Below, in pieces: positions 1 through 8,915 of a stretch of 58,275 bases of DNA. Both the position numbers and the translations under genes were made by a program. The stretch lies in contig NZ_SSMQ01000079.1 of assembly GCF_005144585.1 (NCBI RefSeq), forward strand, positions 1-58,275, read 5' to 3'. The notes under the pieces were generated by a model that did no database searches, had not been told where the DNA came from, and was given only the letters and a program-made list of their open reading frames with translations. Numbering within the stretch: the first letter of the stretch is position 1; the number at the start of each line of letters is the position of its first letter. Source of the DNA: Polyangium fumosum. GTDB lineage: Bacteria; Myxococcota_A; Polyangia; Polyangiales; Polyangiaceae.

Positions 1-98
1 ATACGCGAGACCTCCGCACGAATGGCTGCCGCTTGTTGTTCCGTACACATGTTGAGGCTCCTTCCGGCGGGGAGCCTGGGCACGAGGGACACGGGGCG

Positions 99-359
99 TC
101 AGGACGGGGGTGGGCGAGGTGATACCTCCAGTCCGCCAGGGATCATGTCCTCGACCCGCAAGCCGAGGCCCACGGCAATCTTCACGCAGGTCGTGATCGT
201 CATGTTGACGCGCCCATTCTCGATACTGGACAAGGCGCCTTTCGTGACTCCGCTCGCGTCAGCGAGGTCGGTCAGCGACATCCGCCGATCGAGGCGCACG
301 TTCCGAATGTGCGCACCAAGTGCCCTGAGAAGTGGATGGTTCGTTTGTCGACGTGGCAT
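99..359 (-). CDS. XRE-family helix-turn-helix transcriptional regulator (small)
   Basis: Protein of 86 aa that is almost entirely one Cro/C1-type helix-turn-helix (residues about 12-70). The pattern RMSLTDLADASGVTKGALSSIENG is typical of XRE DNA-binding domains, including the SxIENG recognition-helix end. No ligand or oligomerisation domain follows. An ORF extends 13 codons further upstream, but the ATG at 359 is preceded by GGAGGG six bases away and is preferred. It lies downstream of, and on the same strand as, the sigma-factor gene (gap about 90 bp), so joint transcription is possible. Target genes cannot be read from the sequence. Family assignment is secure; the role is unknown. Confidence 0.85.
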   Translation of the reverse strand: MPRRQTNHPLLRALGAHIRNVRLDRRMSLTDLADASGVTKGALSSIENGRVNMTITTCVKIAVGLGLRVEDMIPGGLEVSPRPPPS

Positions 360-446
360 GGCCGTCCCTCCATCGTGAGCTGCAAGGAGCGGCAACACCG
401 AAGCCGCCCAAGGCCGACGAGTCGTGTTTCGCGAAACTGAAAAGCG

Positions 447-1415
447 CTACTTCGTCGCCTCGGCGTCCCGAAGCGCGTTCGCGAGGATCCAGGGCGCCGG
501 CGAGCGGTCCTCGTAGCGACCCCCCGGCGGAGGTCGTGGACTTGTGACCTTCGAGGCCTCTGCCGGGATGGGGGGCTTGGGTCTCGACTTTACGAGGCCA
601 GCATGCCGCGCGAGATCGTCCGAGATTCGGCCTTCCATGCAATCCGCGCGAGCAGCGAACGCACGCTCTTCGCCTGCGCACGACCCGAGGTGCGGCGTGC
701 CCGTGAAGATTGCGGCTGCCGTGCCAAGGCTTCCGATGAAACGGGCAGGGGTGCGGCGAAGAGACCCGACCCACCGTGTCCAGAACGAGCCCACCTGCGC
801 GCGCGCCTCGCGGGCGACCAGGCCAAACAGGGCCAGCGGAATGGCACCGATCCGGCGCCGGCGGCGACGTTTCGACCGCGCCGCAGGCTCGTTCACCACC
901 ATGCGCGCCCGATGGGTGACGTTATCCATCCGCTCCCGCATCGTCGCCCACGCCACACCGCGCTCCGCGGCGAGTTCTTTGATCGTCGTCCCCTCGTAAA
1001 AATACTCGTGGAGCAGGGAGCCATCGTCATGGCTCAGACGCTCGAATATCCTGGACGCGTCGACCTTCGCCTCGTAGTTCTCGACGTGCGCGCCACGGGC
1101 ATCGATTGCGCGCACGATCTCCTCCGTAGGCGTCGCGACTTCCCGCGAGCGGGTCGCGTCCTTGCGGTTCGTCAGGGCCGCGTATTTCGCGACCGCGTTC
1201 AGCCATGCGCCGAACGCTTCTTCGTCGTATGGATCGGGTCGCTCTGCTTTGGGCTTGCGACAGGCGAGCAAGAATGCATGATGGACGATATCCATCTCAT
1301 GCGCCGAATCGACCCCGACCGAGCGAACCACCGCGGCCATAGCATCCAGATACCGGCGCGTGGCCTCCCTGGAGATACCGAGTTCGTTCGAGCAGTCGTC
1401 GAGGACGTGTGTCAT
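447..1415 (-). CDS. ECF-like sigma-70 family sigma factor with Arg-rich, hydrophobic C-terminal extension
   Basis: Protein of 322 aa. The N-terminal half looks like sigma-70 region 2 (around DIVHHAFLLACRK and AFGAWLNAVAKYAALTNRK). A region-4-like helix-turn-helix follows (LLHEYFYEGTTIKELAAERGVAW, residues about 145-180). After it comes a run of arginines (SKRRRRRRIG), a hydrophobic segment and a poorly conserved, Pro-rich tail of about 120 residues, which is not usual for ECF sigmas. No anti-sigma gene is adjacent on the same strand; a secreted/outer-membrane type gene is divergent. The start at 1415 has GAGAGG 8 bases upstream; an alternative ATG at 1445, also with a purine-rich upstream, would add 10 residues. 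Family assignment is inferred from pattern and the sigma regions are divergent. Confidence 0.7.
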   Translation of the reverse strand: MTHVLDDCSNELGISREATRRYLDAMAAVVRSVGVDSAHEMDIVHHAFLLACRKPKAERPDPYDEEAFGAWLNAVAKYAALTNRKDATRSREVATPTEEIVRAIDARGAHVENYEAKVDASRIFERLSHDDGSLLHEYFYEGTTIKELAAERGVAWATMRERMDNVTHRARMVVNEPAARSKRRRRRRIGAIPLALFGLVAREARAQVGSFWTRWVGSLRRTPARFIGSLGTAAAIFTGTPHLGSCAGEERAFAARADCMEGRISDDLARHAGLVKSRPKPPIPAEASKVTSPRPPPGGRYEDRSPAPWILANALRDAEATK

Positions 1416-1561
1416 GCCCCAGACCTCTCGGTCGAGGCTCGGCATCGGGGGCCGCCTCTGCTCGCGTTCACGAGTCCCATGGATACAAAGGGCAGAAGTC
1501 GCCCTCCATCACGGGAACAATCGACCGACCCCTCCACATTTTTCGTCGAGGGGGCCACGGA

Positions 1562-2575
1562 GTGAGGTCGCGCACTGATTTCTGGCGCTCCTGGAGTGCG
1601 TTTGGCGCGGCGGCCCTGGGCGTGGCCTGGTCGTCCTCGGCCCTCGCGGCGGACGAGCTGCCGCGCCATCGCGTCGAGCTCACGACGGATCGGACGCTCC
1701 CCGGTTGCGCGGATGCGTTCGAGTTCAAGGCCCTTCTGACGAACTGGGTGCCCGTGAGCACGATCGATCCGACGGCGACGCGCGCGCTCGTCGTGCGGAT
1801 CCGGCGACTCCCCGATGGCGGCAAGTCGGTCGATACGACGATCACGGACGAGAACGGCGTCGCCGTATCCACCGATCACCGCGACTACTCACCCCGGACC
1901 GACTGTTTCAAGGTGCTTTATTGGACGGCATTTGATGCGGGGACACGGATACGAGCTACGGCGCCGAAGAAGGAGGAGCAGGCGCCAACACCACCGCCAC
2001 CCCCTCCGCCGCCCTCTCCCAAACCGGCACCGTGCCCGCAATGCCCGGCGTGCCCACCGTCCCCACCCACCGCAGCCCCAGCTCCGAAGAAGCGAGGTTT
2101 CGTGGCGCTCGGAGGGATCGTCTCTTCCGGTCTCATGCCAGATTGGGCACCCGGGCTCCGGGTCGCGGGGGGCGTGCAGCTCCCGCAGCTTTCGGTCGAG
2201 CTCGATGCGCGGTGGATGCCGCTTTGGAATACGCGTCCTGCGGGCCCAACCGAGGTCGAAGTGCACGCGTTCACGATGACGGGCGCGGGCTGCCTGAAGC
2301 GCGCGCCGTTCGTCGGGTGCTTATTCGTCATGGGCGGGACCGTCGGAGCGACAGCCTTGAACAGGAGGTATGCCGGTCACGGCATGCGAGGCATGTTCGG
2401 TATCGGGGCGCGCAGCGGGGTCGAGTTCCCGTTCGCGCAACGGTTCGCGGTGCGCCTGGAGGTCGAGGTTGCGATCCCGCTGTTCGCTACAGGTCTCGAC
2501 ACGATCGCTCCTTCGCTATGGGAGACGCTGCGCCCCTTTATGACGGGCGGTGGGTCGCTCGTGTACGCGTTCTAA
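1562..2575 (+). CDS. Secreted protein with Pro-rich linker and outer-membrane beta-barrel-like C-terminus
   Basis: Protein of 337 aa from a GTG start preceded by AGGGGG seven bases upstream. Residues about 1-30 form a signal peptide ending near SSALAADE. A soluble N-domain (about 30-140) is followed by a run of prolines and a CPQCPACPP cluster. The C-terminal half then alternates hydrophobic/polar residues, is Gly- and aromatic-rich and ends in SLVYAF, a terminal Phe as in outer-membrane beta-barrels. It is divergent from the sigma factor, so the two may be functionally linked (inference). Its stop codon overlaps the stop of the convergent gene by 4 bp. No specific function is recognised. Confidence 0.7.
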   Translation: MRSRTDFWRSWSAFGAAALGVAWSSSALAADELPRHRVELTTDRTLPGCADAFEFKALLTNWVPVSTIDPTATRALVVRIRRLPDGGKSVDTTITDENGVAVSTDHRDYSPRTDCFKVLYWTAFDAGTRIRATAPKKEEQAPTPPPPPPPPSPKPAPCPQCPACPPSPPTAAPAPKKRGFVALGGIVSSGLMPDWAPGLRVAGGVQLPQLSVELDARWMPLWNTRPAGPTEVEVHAFTMTGAGCLKRAPFVGCLFVMGGTVGATALNRRYAGHGMRGMFGIGARSGVEFPFAQRFAVRLEVEVAIPLFATGLDTIAPSLWETLRPFMTGGGSLVYAF

Positions 2576-3867
2576 GTCACGGGCGCGGAGCAGCAAACCG
2601 TGACGGGCTCGAGCAGAACGAGATCCCCTTCCGCGTTCCCCCCGCTCGGCGTGCACGCGCCTTTTGTGTACTCCAGGATTGCGGCCGATTTGCTGGAGAG
2701 CTGCGTGCCCGACATGAGGTCCTTGCAGGGAGGGATCATGCCGGTGGAGATGTTGGAGTCCTCCTCGACGACCGTGCACGCCGTATCGCTGAAGAGTCGA
2801 AACTTCACGCTGCAAGTGCCGCCGCTCGGCTCGCCACACTCGCACTCCGCGCAGGTACGTTTGTCGTCCACGTACCCGTAGAGGAGCGTCTTCTTGCCCC
2901 AGCCCTCCGGGCACACGTGGTCCCCCTCGCGGTACAAACAAGAGGAGAAGCTGGGCGGCTTCGGGACACAGACCTTCCCCTCGGCCTCGATGCAGTTCGG
3001 CAGGGCGCTTTCGCTCGTGCAGACTCGCCCAAGCGTGATCTCCGGTCCGCCATTCCGGGCCTTTGGAACCTTGGGCTCCGGATCCCCGATGTGGTGCGCT
3101 TGGCACGGCAGTTCCTCGATCACCGGGGGCGAGATCGTGATCGAGCGGACGCACGGAACACCGCCGCAGAGTTTGTCACCGAGGATCGACTTGTCGCCGT
3201 TGCAGGTCCCATCCCAGTTTGTCGGCGGATCGAAGTTTGTCTTGACACCGCCACCCGGGCATGCCTGCGAGTCCACGACCCACGTCTCTGGGAGCTTGCA
3301 CGTCCCCTCGGGCGCATCGCACTCGCACGTGCCACACGAGGGCGGGGGCGGCGCGGTCCACCCCTCGAACGCGAGGATCGGCGCGTCCTCCGGGCACAAG
3401 GGTGCCTCGATGCCCCATCCCTGCCAGAAGCTCATCGGCCCTTTCCAGCTCGCGGGGCCCGGGGACACGCACGATCCGCCCGTGCAGAGCGAGGACATCG
3501 AGCCGTCGCTGCCTGCGTCCGTTCCGCCATCGAACTGGTCGCAGTAGTCCGGGAAATCCCACTCATCCGGAGGGACGCCGCGGGAACACCACACGGGAGT
3601 CGGGCACGGGCAGCACTCATAGGGGATGCCCTCTGGACAATCGGGCCGGCAGTAGTCGGGGATGGTCACATCCTTCGGAAACCCCTGCGGGCACGCTTCG
3701 GGGGAGGGGCAAATGCAACACTCCCTCGGGATGAGGAGGTTGCCGTCGTCGTCGATGGGACAGTCGGCACCAACCGTTATGCTGGAGACGACGCAGGACG
3801 GGACGGCGAGCGCGGCAAGGCCTGCGCTGGCTGCGAGCACGAACGCTGCACGTGCGAGACGAACCAT
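2572..3867 (-). CDS. Cys-rich secreted lipoprotein, function unknown
   Basis: Protein of 431 aa. The N-terminus has a basic start, a hydrophobic stretch and a lipobox-like AVPSC (Cys25). The mature part contains many CxxC/CxCP clusters (for example ECCICPSPEACP and ECCPCPTPVWC), repeats of about 35 residues near the N-terminus and many Pro/Gly residues. This suggests a disulfide-stabilised extracellular protein. An upstream extension of 12 codons exists, but the Met at 3867 starts directly at the signal peptide. The gene converges on the previous one and their stop codons overlap (2572-2575). Myxobacteria carry many such Cys-rich lipoproteins; no enzymatic motif is seen. Confidence 0.75.
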   Translation of the reverse strand: MVRLARAAFVLAASAGLAALAVPSCVVSSITVGADCPIDDDGNLLIPRECCICPSPEACPQGFPKDVTIPDYCRPDCPEGIPYECCPCPTPVWCSRGVPPDEWDFPDYCDQFDGGTDAGSDGSMSSLCTGGSCVSPGPASWKGPMSFWQGWGIEAPLCPEDAPILAFEGWTAPPPPSCGTCECDAPEGTCKLPETWVVDSQACPGGGVKTNFDPPTNWDGTCNGDKSILGDKLCGGVPCVRSITISPPVIEELPCQAHHIGDPEPKVPKARNGGPEITLGRVCTSESALPNCIEAEGKVCVPKPPSFSSCLYREGDHVCPEGWGKKTLLYGYVDDKRTCAECECGEPSGGTCSVKFRLFSDTACTVVEEDSNISTGMIPPCKDLMSGTQLSSKSAAILEYTKGACTPSGGNAEGDLVLLEPVTVCCSAPVT

Positions 3868-4103
3868 GGCGCGAGGGTACGCCATCCGAGCGTGGCGGGG
3901 CAAGGTCTACAGCGCGGATACCGTGTCGTTGACGATGCGCGGGCAAACCCCGTGGGGGAAGGGACAAACCTGGGCCTACGGGGTGCCAGGGCACGGCATC
4001 GAACTTTCGGCTCGGCGGCGACATTGACTCGCACGCGGCTCCCGTGCGACCGTCTCGACCTGTAAGCGAAGGTCAGCGGTCAAGGCCCGCACGAGAGGAA
4101 GTG

Positions 4104-4556
4104 ATGAAGCTGCGTGACTATCGACCGGAGGATCGGGCGGCGTGCCTCGCCGCGTTTGACAGCAACATCCCGTGGTTCTTCTCGGTCGAGGAGCGTGAGC
4201 GATTCGGGTGCTTCCTCGACGACTTGCCGGGCCGTTATGCCGTGATCTGCGACGACGACGGCGCCGTCGTAGGGTGCGGGGGGCTCGCGCCCACGAGAGA
4301 AGACCCGCGCGTGGCGGCGTTGACGTGGGGCCTCGTTCATTCGTCGTTGCACGGGCAGGGGTATGGGAAGGCGCTCACCGAGGGCCGGCTCGCCTGGCTC
4401 GCGGACATGCCCGAGATCGAGCTCGTGCGCATCGATACGAGCCACCTGACCATGGATTTTTATGCGCGGCGCGGGTTCAGGCTCCTGCAACGAATCGAAG
4501 ATTTCTATCAGCCCGGGCTCGATCGGTGTGACATGGAGCTCGTGGTGCGTCGCTGA
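4104..4556 (+). CDS. GNAT-family N-acetyltransferase
   Basis: Protein of 150 aa, the usual length of a single GNAT domain. The start MKLRDYRPEDRAACLAAFD is a typical first GNAT strand/helix. The acetyl-CoA pyrophosphate-binding motif A region is seen as LVHSSLHGQGYGKALTEG (Q/RxxGxG/A pattern), followed by the C-terminal FYARRGFRLLQ motif B region. The ATG at 4104 follows GAGGAAG and is chosen over an in-frame Met 20 codons upstream. The acceptor substrate cannot be predicted. A strong hairpin with a short T tract lies 21 bp after the stop. Confidence 0.9.
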   Translation: MKLRDYRPEDRAACLAAFDSNIPWFFSVEERERFGCFLDDLPGRYAVICDDDGAVVGCGGLAPTREDPRVAALTWGLVHSSLHGQGYGKALTEGRLAWLADMPEIELVRIDTSHLTMDFYARRGFRLLQRIEDFYQPGLDRCDMELVVRR

Positions 4557-4577
4557 ACCGGTCGACTGATCTTCCCC

Positions 4578-4624
4578 GCTAGAACATCGGTCGGTTTGAC
4601 AACCGCTCGATGTTCTAGCTCTTT
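4578..4624 (+). terminator. Long hairpin followed by T tract, probable intrinsic terminator
   Basis: A perfect 12-bp inverted repeat (GCTAGAACATCG at 4578-4589 and CGATGTTCTAGC at 4608-4619) encloses a second 5-bp stem (CGGTT/AACCG) with a TGAC loop. It is followed by a short TTTT run. It sits between the convergent GNAT and NTF2-like genes, so it could terminate the GNAT transcript and perhaps act in both directions. Confidence 0.6.
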
Positions 4625-4721
4625 TGTCCCGAGGGGGACGCCTCGCGTCCCCCTCTCGCGCAGGCAAAGCCCGGTCGATTACGCGGCGCAATGGCTCGAT
4701 GCCGGCGGCTCGGCAGGCTCT

Positions 4722-5177
4722 TCAGGGCAGGTCGGAGGGGAACGGCTGGGCCGTGACGCTCGTCCCGGAGCGCATGTAAAGGAGATCGAACCGACGCCGG
4801 GTGAACCGGAATCCGCTCGCCGTCCGCACGTATTCATCGCTGTAGACGCCGCCCACGTTGGTGTCGACGCCCTCCAGCACGCCGAACTCGCTCAGGTACC
4901 AGCGCCCCGTGGCCCGCTGGGGGTGCGTGTTCGGAACGAACTCGACGGTGCCGGAGTGGACCGCCTGAATGATGGTGCTCCACTTGTTCAGGATGTCGGC
5001 CAGGAACGTGACGATGTTGTTACGGCCGGCGACGTGATGGCCGGGGATGTCGAGCACCGCGTTCGGCGTGAGGAGGTGGTGCATTTCATTCATCGCCTTG
5101 CGGTTCACGAGATCGGCGAACCTGGCGACGAGTTCGTGGATCTCGAACTTTTGGCTGAAATCAGCGTTTTGGGACAT
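4722..5177 (-). CDS. NTF2-like / SnoaL-type protein
   Basis: Protein of 151 aa, the length of a single NTF2-like (SnoaL_4-type) cone fold. The start EIHELVARFADLVNRKAMNEMHHLL is the conserved first helix. The segments VLDIPGHHVAGRNNIVTFLADIL, HSGTVEFV and ATGRWYLSEFGV match the strand/helix order of this fold. Family members include polyketide cyclases, isomerases and small-molecule-binding proteins, so the substrate cannot be assigned. A perfect 9-bp inverted repeat lies 35 bp upstream of the start and may be the operator of a regulator not found here. Confidence 0.8.
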   Translation of the reverse strand: MSQNADFSQKFEIHELVARFADLVNRKAMNEMHHLLTPNAVLDIPGHHVAGRNNIVTFLADILNKWSTIIQAVHSGTVEFVPNTHPQRATGRWYLSEFGVLEGVDTNVGGVYSDEYVRTASGFRFTRRRFDLLYMRSGTSVTAQPFPSDLP

Positions 5178-5211
5178 GGGTCACCTCATGACATCATCCC
5201 GCGGCGCCGAC

Positions 5212-5239
5212 GCGCATGACAACCAGCGCGGTCATGCGC
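5212..5239. promoter_or_regulatory. Putative operator: perfect 9-bp inverted repeat
   Basis: GCGCATGAC (5212-5220) and GTCATGCGC (5231-5239) form a perfect dyad with a 10-bp spacer, 35-62 bp upstream of the NTF2-like gene start. Size and spacing fit a dimeric repressor such as a TetR- or MarR-type protein (inference). Confidence 0.4.
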
Positions 5240-5336
5240 CATCCAGAACGGGGATCGCGCGCGAGACATCGATAGGATAGCACTGTCCATGGCGCACGCG
5301 GCACATGAAAAGCCGGCCGTTTGGACATTGTTTGAC

Positions 5337-6770
5337 CTAGATTCGGTTATCGAGCGCCTCGAGCTCGACGAGGGCCGCGTCGTCGAGCTCCTTCGTCGAG
5401 AAAGGCGACTCGCGCGCCGCGGTGAAGAGCGCGCGCGCCTCCTCGATCGCCCCGAGACGCGCGGCGATTTTGGCGTGCGCGATGAGCGCCTTCACGGCCA
5501 AGAGGGTCTCTGCGTTGTTCCGGTGCACCGCCTCGTACGCGTCCGTCGCGTCGCGCGGAAAACCGGCGCCATCGAGCGCCTGTCCCATCTGCATGAGCGT
5601 CGCGGCTGGCAGCTCGAGGAGCCGCTTTTCGGCGCGCACCTCGCGGAAGAGCGCGAGCGCCCCATCGGCCTCGCCCGCGCGGACGTAGAGCTGCATGAGC
5701 CGAGCGTAGGCCGCCATCTCGCGTGCTCTCTGGCCGAGCATTTTCGTGGCCCGCAGGATCTCGAGTTGCACGTCGATACTCGAAGGCATCTCTGCGTGGA
5801 GCTCGTCGAGGAGCACGAGCGCCTCGGCGGCGCGGCCTTGCGTGATGAGGTCCGAGGCCTCGACGATGCGTGGATCTTGCATTGTCGTCACGCTCTGTTC
5901 GACGGCGTCGTCGAGCTTCTTCTCGACGCCGCTGAAGCGCAGGACCCCTGCGACGACGACGCCGAACACGAAGCCTCCTACGTGCGCCGCGTAAGCGACG
6001 CCGTTGCGCGGCGCGAGCATCAAATAGGTGATCTGCAAGGCGAGCCAGAGCGGGAGCATGACGTACGCAGGCGCCGTGAAGAAGATGGGGCGCAGGCGGA
6101 GGAAAGTGACGAAGCGGATGCGCGTCGTGGCGAACGCGACGAGGAACGCGCCCAAGGCGCCGGCGATGGCGCCCGAAGCGCCGATGAGGGGGACGTTCGG
6201 CGAGCCTCCCAAGAGTTTGTGCACGAGCGCGGCGACGACGCCCGCTGCGACGTAAAACGGGCCGTAGACGGCGCGGCCCCATCGGTCCTCCATGTTGCAG
6301 CCGCAGAGCCAGAGGAACCAGAGGTTGAACAAGAGGTGCAGCCAGCCGCCGTGGAGGAACGGGTGTGTCACGAGCCCGAGCACGTCCCCGCGCGCGGGCA
6401 CGTAGCCGAAGCGGCGCGTGGGGAATGCGTCGATCGTTTTCTGCACGGAGAGGCCGAGCTCATCGAAGTGCTGCTGCTGCCGCGCCAACGCTTCCTCGTC
6501 GTCCGGGGCCTTCTCGGGGCGCGGTTTCTCGGCGAGCAGCGGGAGCTGCCTGTAGCCGACGATTTCGTCGAGCGGCGGGCGCGTTTTCAAATACGGGTGC
6601 GCTGCGTGGTAGGCGAGGGCTTGCGAGACGAGCGCGTTGAGGTCCCGCGTCTGCGAGCGCTCCGTGGCGGCCACGACAGAATGGATCACGAAGCAGATCG
6701 CGATGATGACGAGGGTGACGACGGGCCACCTCCGCGCCTCCATGTTTTCGTGGGTGATGGGGAGGATCAT
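5337..6770 (-). CDS. Rhomboid-family intramembrane serine protease with TPR-like C-terminal domain
   Basis: Protein of 477 aa. The start MILPITHENMEARRWPVVT followed by a membrane segment is the usual N-terminus of GluP-type rhomboids. The catalytic Ser199 sits in GASGAIAG and the catalytic His263 in AAHVGGFVFG, the two essential residues of the family; the HGGWLHLLFNLWFLW segment is the expected second rhomboid helix with its His/Asn. After about residue 285 a soluble helical region with TPR-like spacing (for example GRAAEALVLLDEL and GDRALALF-like repeats) extends to the C-terminus. A TTG-started extension to 6809 is possible but ATG at 6770 aligns with the family. Substrates are unknown; it should act in the inner membrane. 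Confidence 0.9.
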   Translation of the reverse strand: MILPITHENMEARRWPVVTLVIIAICFVIHSVVAATERSQTRDLNALVSQALAYHAAHPYLKTRPPLDEIVGYRQLPLLAEKPRPEKAPDDEEALARQQQHFDELGLSVQKTIDAFPTRRFGYVPARGDVLGLVTHPFLHGGWLHLLFNLWFLWLCGCNMEDRWGRAVYGPFYVAAGVVAALVHKLLGGSPNVPLIGASGAIAGALGAFLVAFATTRIRFVTFLRLRPIFFTAPAYVMLPLWLALQITYLMLAPRNGVAYAAHVGGFVFGVVVAGVLRFSGVEKKLDDAVEQSVTTMQDPRIVEASDLITQGRAAEALVLLDELHAEMPSSIDVQLEILRATKMLGQRAREMAAYARLMQLYVRAGEADGALALFREVRAEKRLLELPAATLMQMGQALDGAGFPRDATDAYEAVHRNNAETLLAVKALIAHAKIAARLGAIEEARALFTAARESPFSTKELDDAALVELEALDNRI

Positions 6771-6956
6771 CGTGGAAGCCGTGTGCCTCGTGACCGGAGG
6801 GTAGGGCAAACAAACCGGGATTTTCTCCTCCCCGGCGCCTGCTTGCGGCGAAGGCGTCCGATTACGTGGCCGCCCCCCAGACGATCGCGCGCTCGCACGA
6901 GGCGCCTTCGGCGATCGTCCTGCCGGTCCTGTCTCCGTGACGCTTCAGAGACGCTG

Positions 6957-7877
6957 TCAGAACCCCCAGCGCACGCCGAAGCCCGCCTGCAGGACCGCGG
7001 GAGCCATGCGGTAATACCCCACTTCGTTGCCGGCCAGCGCGGTGAAATAGAGCTGATAGAGCCCCTGCGTGGCCGGCCGCAGCGCGACGCCCGTATCGAG
7101 CACGAGGCGCCGCTCGGTCGCCGCGAGCTCGTTGCTCACCAGCCACGCGCCGTGCAGGGCGACGAAGAAGCGGTAGGGATACCCTTTGACGAACGTGCCG
7201 TCGAATACCACGTCCATCGCGGTCTCGAACGTGACCGAGCCGCCCTTTCCGCCGTAGTTGCCGCACGTCACGGCGTTCGTGGTGCACGTGAGCACGTGCA
7301 ACCGAGTGACCAGCGCCACCGTCAGCGCGTGGATCCCGAGCGCGACGGTGGAGTCGCCGCGCAGCGAGAGGCTATTCAGGTTCACGAAGCCCGGGTGCCC
7401 TTTGGACGAGTGGTCGCTCTCGTGCTCCACCGCGAACGCGCCTGCGAACGCTGCCTTCCGTGCGCCCAGCGCTACCTCGCGACGGTAGATCGCTTCGATG
7501 GCAAGCCGGCCGCGCCAGTACTCCCACGGGACGGCCTGCGTCGGCGACGTGTTGTGCAGCTCGATGAGCGCTGGCAGTTGCAACAAGAACCCCGTGCCCG
7601 CGAGCGCACCCACGATGGGCATGCGCGCCCCCACTGCGCCGCGCAGTGTGTTCCGCCAGCCCAGCGACACGACAGGGGCGTCGGGGCTTGCGGACAGCAT
7701 CCGCGCGTCGGACTGCGCCTGCGCCGGGGAGGCCTGCGTCGATGCGGGGCGCACGACAGGCTGCGCCGAGGCCCGCGCCCCGCTCGACACGAATGCCAAC
7801 AGGAATGCCACGCATCGCACGATGGATCGGTTTGAAGAAACGCATTTGTGGGAAGCTCTATGGCCGGCGGTCGTCAT
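6957..7877 (-). CDS. Secreted/outer-membrane beta-barrel-like protein, unknown function
   Basis: Protein of 306 aa with a signal peptide (residues about 18-40, AFLLAFVSSGARASAQP). The mature part shows a series of amphipathic strands with Gly/aromatic pattern (RGAVGARMPIVGALAGTGFLLQL, WEYWRGRLAIEAIYRRE, YYRMAPAVLQAGFGVRWGF) and ends in an aromatic residue, as outer-membrane barrels do. EHESDHSSKGHP may form a loop. No Shine-Dalgarno is obvious at the ATG used, so the start is uncertain. It is divergent from the gene at 8130. No specific family was recognised. Confidence 0.6.
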   Translation of the reverse strand: MTTAGHRASHKCVSSNRSIVRCVAFLLAFVSSGARASAQPVVRPASTQASPAQAQSDARMLSASPDAPVVSLGWRNTLRGAVGARMPIVGALAGTGFLLQLPALIELHNTSPTQAVPWEYWRGRLAIEAIYRREVALGARKAAFAGAFAVEHESDHSSKGHPGFVNLNSLSLRGDSTVALGIHALTVALVTRLHVLTCTTNAVTCGNYGGKGGSVTFETAMDVVFDGTFVKGYPYRFFVALHGAWLVSNELAATERRLVLDTGVALRPATQGLYQLYFTALAGNEVGYYRMAPAVLQAGFGVRWGF

Positions 7878-8129
7878 TGTTGCGACTTCTATACGATCAT
7901 GACCCCGTCTCGTGCAGCGTTCGGCTCCATGATGCCTCTGGATGGTTTCTCACTCAACGCTCGCTCGGACGAGGGTGCGCATGGGCGGCACGAACGCCCC
8001 CCACCGCAACGCCCAGCACCCTCCAGCCGCCATGCACGTTTTTGTCGTGATTACGCGAACGCGGCGTCCGTCCCACCCTCCGCTACAACATCCATGTCCC
8101 CCAGGTTTTGCCTGGGAGGAGGAATCCAC

Positions 8130-8915
8130 ATGTCGCGTTCGTTCTCTCCGACCCAGCTCGTCGTTTTGCCCCGCATGACGGCCGTCTCCACCGCTCGCCT
8201 CCTCGCCGAGCTCCTCGAGACGGCCTCCCGTGAGCCGGGGCTTCCCATCGCCATCGCTGCCGATCGCAATACACTCGCCGTCACGCACGAGACCCTCCAG
8301 GTGGAGCTCGGCAAGCGCGTCTTCGCGGAGGGCGAAGCGTCTCCGGTCGTCGCCGTCGCCGATCGTGTCGAGGACAATGCGTTCGGCGCGCTTTCGGACT
8401 GGCTCCTCTCTTTCAAGCGATTGCCCGTCGAGCGGTACCCCGCGGCCGCGGACGCCGCGAGGGTGCACGACGCGCTCTTCGGCCAGGGCCTCGGCTTCCT
8501 GCGGCTGCGCGCCGCCGACGAGTGGCAGGAGGCCGAGACACGGATCCGAATCCTCATGGAAAAAGGGTTCGACGTCGTGATCGCGAATCTCGGAGGCAAG
8601 CCGTTTCTGGACGAGCTCATCTTCGCGCACACGGCGTATGGGGAGGCGCTCGGGATCACGAAGCCGCGGCCCGCGTCCGATCCGCACAGCTTGGGCAAGG
8701 CCCAAGGCGAGGCGCTCGATGCGCTGCGGAGCTACGTGCTGCGCGTCGCGGCGCACGTGCGGGAGAACGACCCCGCCACGGCGGCGCTCGCGGAGAGGCT
8801 GCTGGCGCCGCTGGCGGCGTGGAAGAGCCGGCGGCCGAAGAATCGGCGAAGTGTGCCGGCGAAGGAGGCTGCGCGGGGGAAGGCGCCGGAGGAGGCGGTG
8901 GTCGCGGGCGAGTAA
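8130..8915 (+). CDS. Conserved hypothetical protein with basic C-terminal tail
   Basis: Protein of 261 aa starting at an ATG with an excellent ribosome-binding site (GGGAGGAGGAAT). It has no signal peptide or membrane segment. It is mostly helical, with an N-terminal MTAVSTARLLAELLETASREP segment and a Lys/Arg/Ala-rich tail (residues about 232-261). No catalytic motif is recognised. A hairpin (CCCAGG-ttttg-CCTGGG, 8100-8116) directly precedes the Shine-Dalgarno and could affect translation. The last 57 coding bases and about 85 bases after the stop are closely matched by a segment at 33942-34080, so this gene family probably has at least one decayed copy here. Confidence 0.7.
   Translation: MSRSFSPTQLVVLPRMTAVSTARLLAELLETASREPGLPIAIAADRNTLAVTHETLQVELGKRVFAEGEASPVVAVADRVEDNAFGALSDWLLSFKRLPVERYPAAADAARVHDALFGQGLGFLRLRAADEWQEAETRIRILMEKGFDVVIANLGGKPFLDELIFAHTAYGEALGITKPRPASDPHSLGKAQGEALDALRSYVLRVAAHVRENDPATAALAERLLAPLAAWKSRRPKNRRSVPAKEAARGKAPEEAVVAGE

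Noticed and set aside
2572-2575. Convergent stop codons overlapping by 4 bp
   Set aside because: Compact convergent arrangement but not unusual enough to claim regulation.
5289-7835. An 848-codon plus-strand ORF across the rhomboid and barrel-like genes
   Set aside because: Antisense shadow of two well-supported minus-strand genes; composition is Arg/Glu/His-rich with no fold-like pattern.
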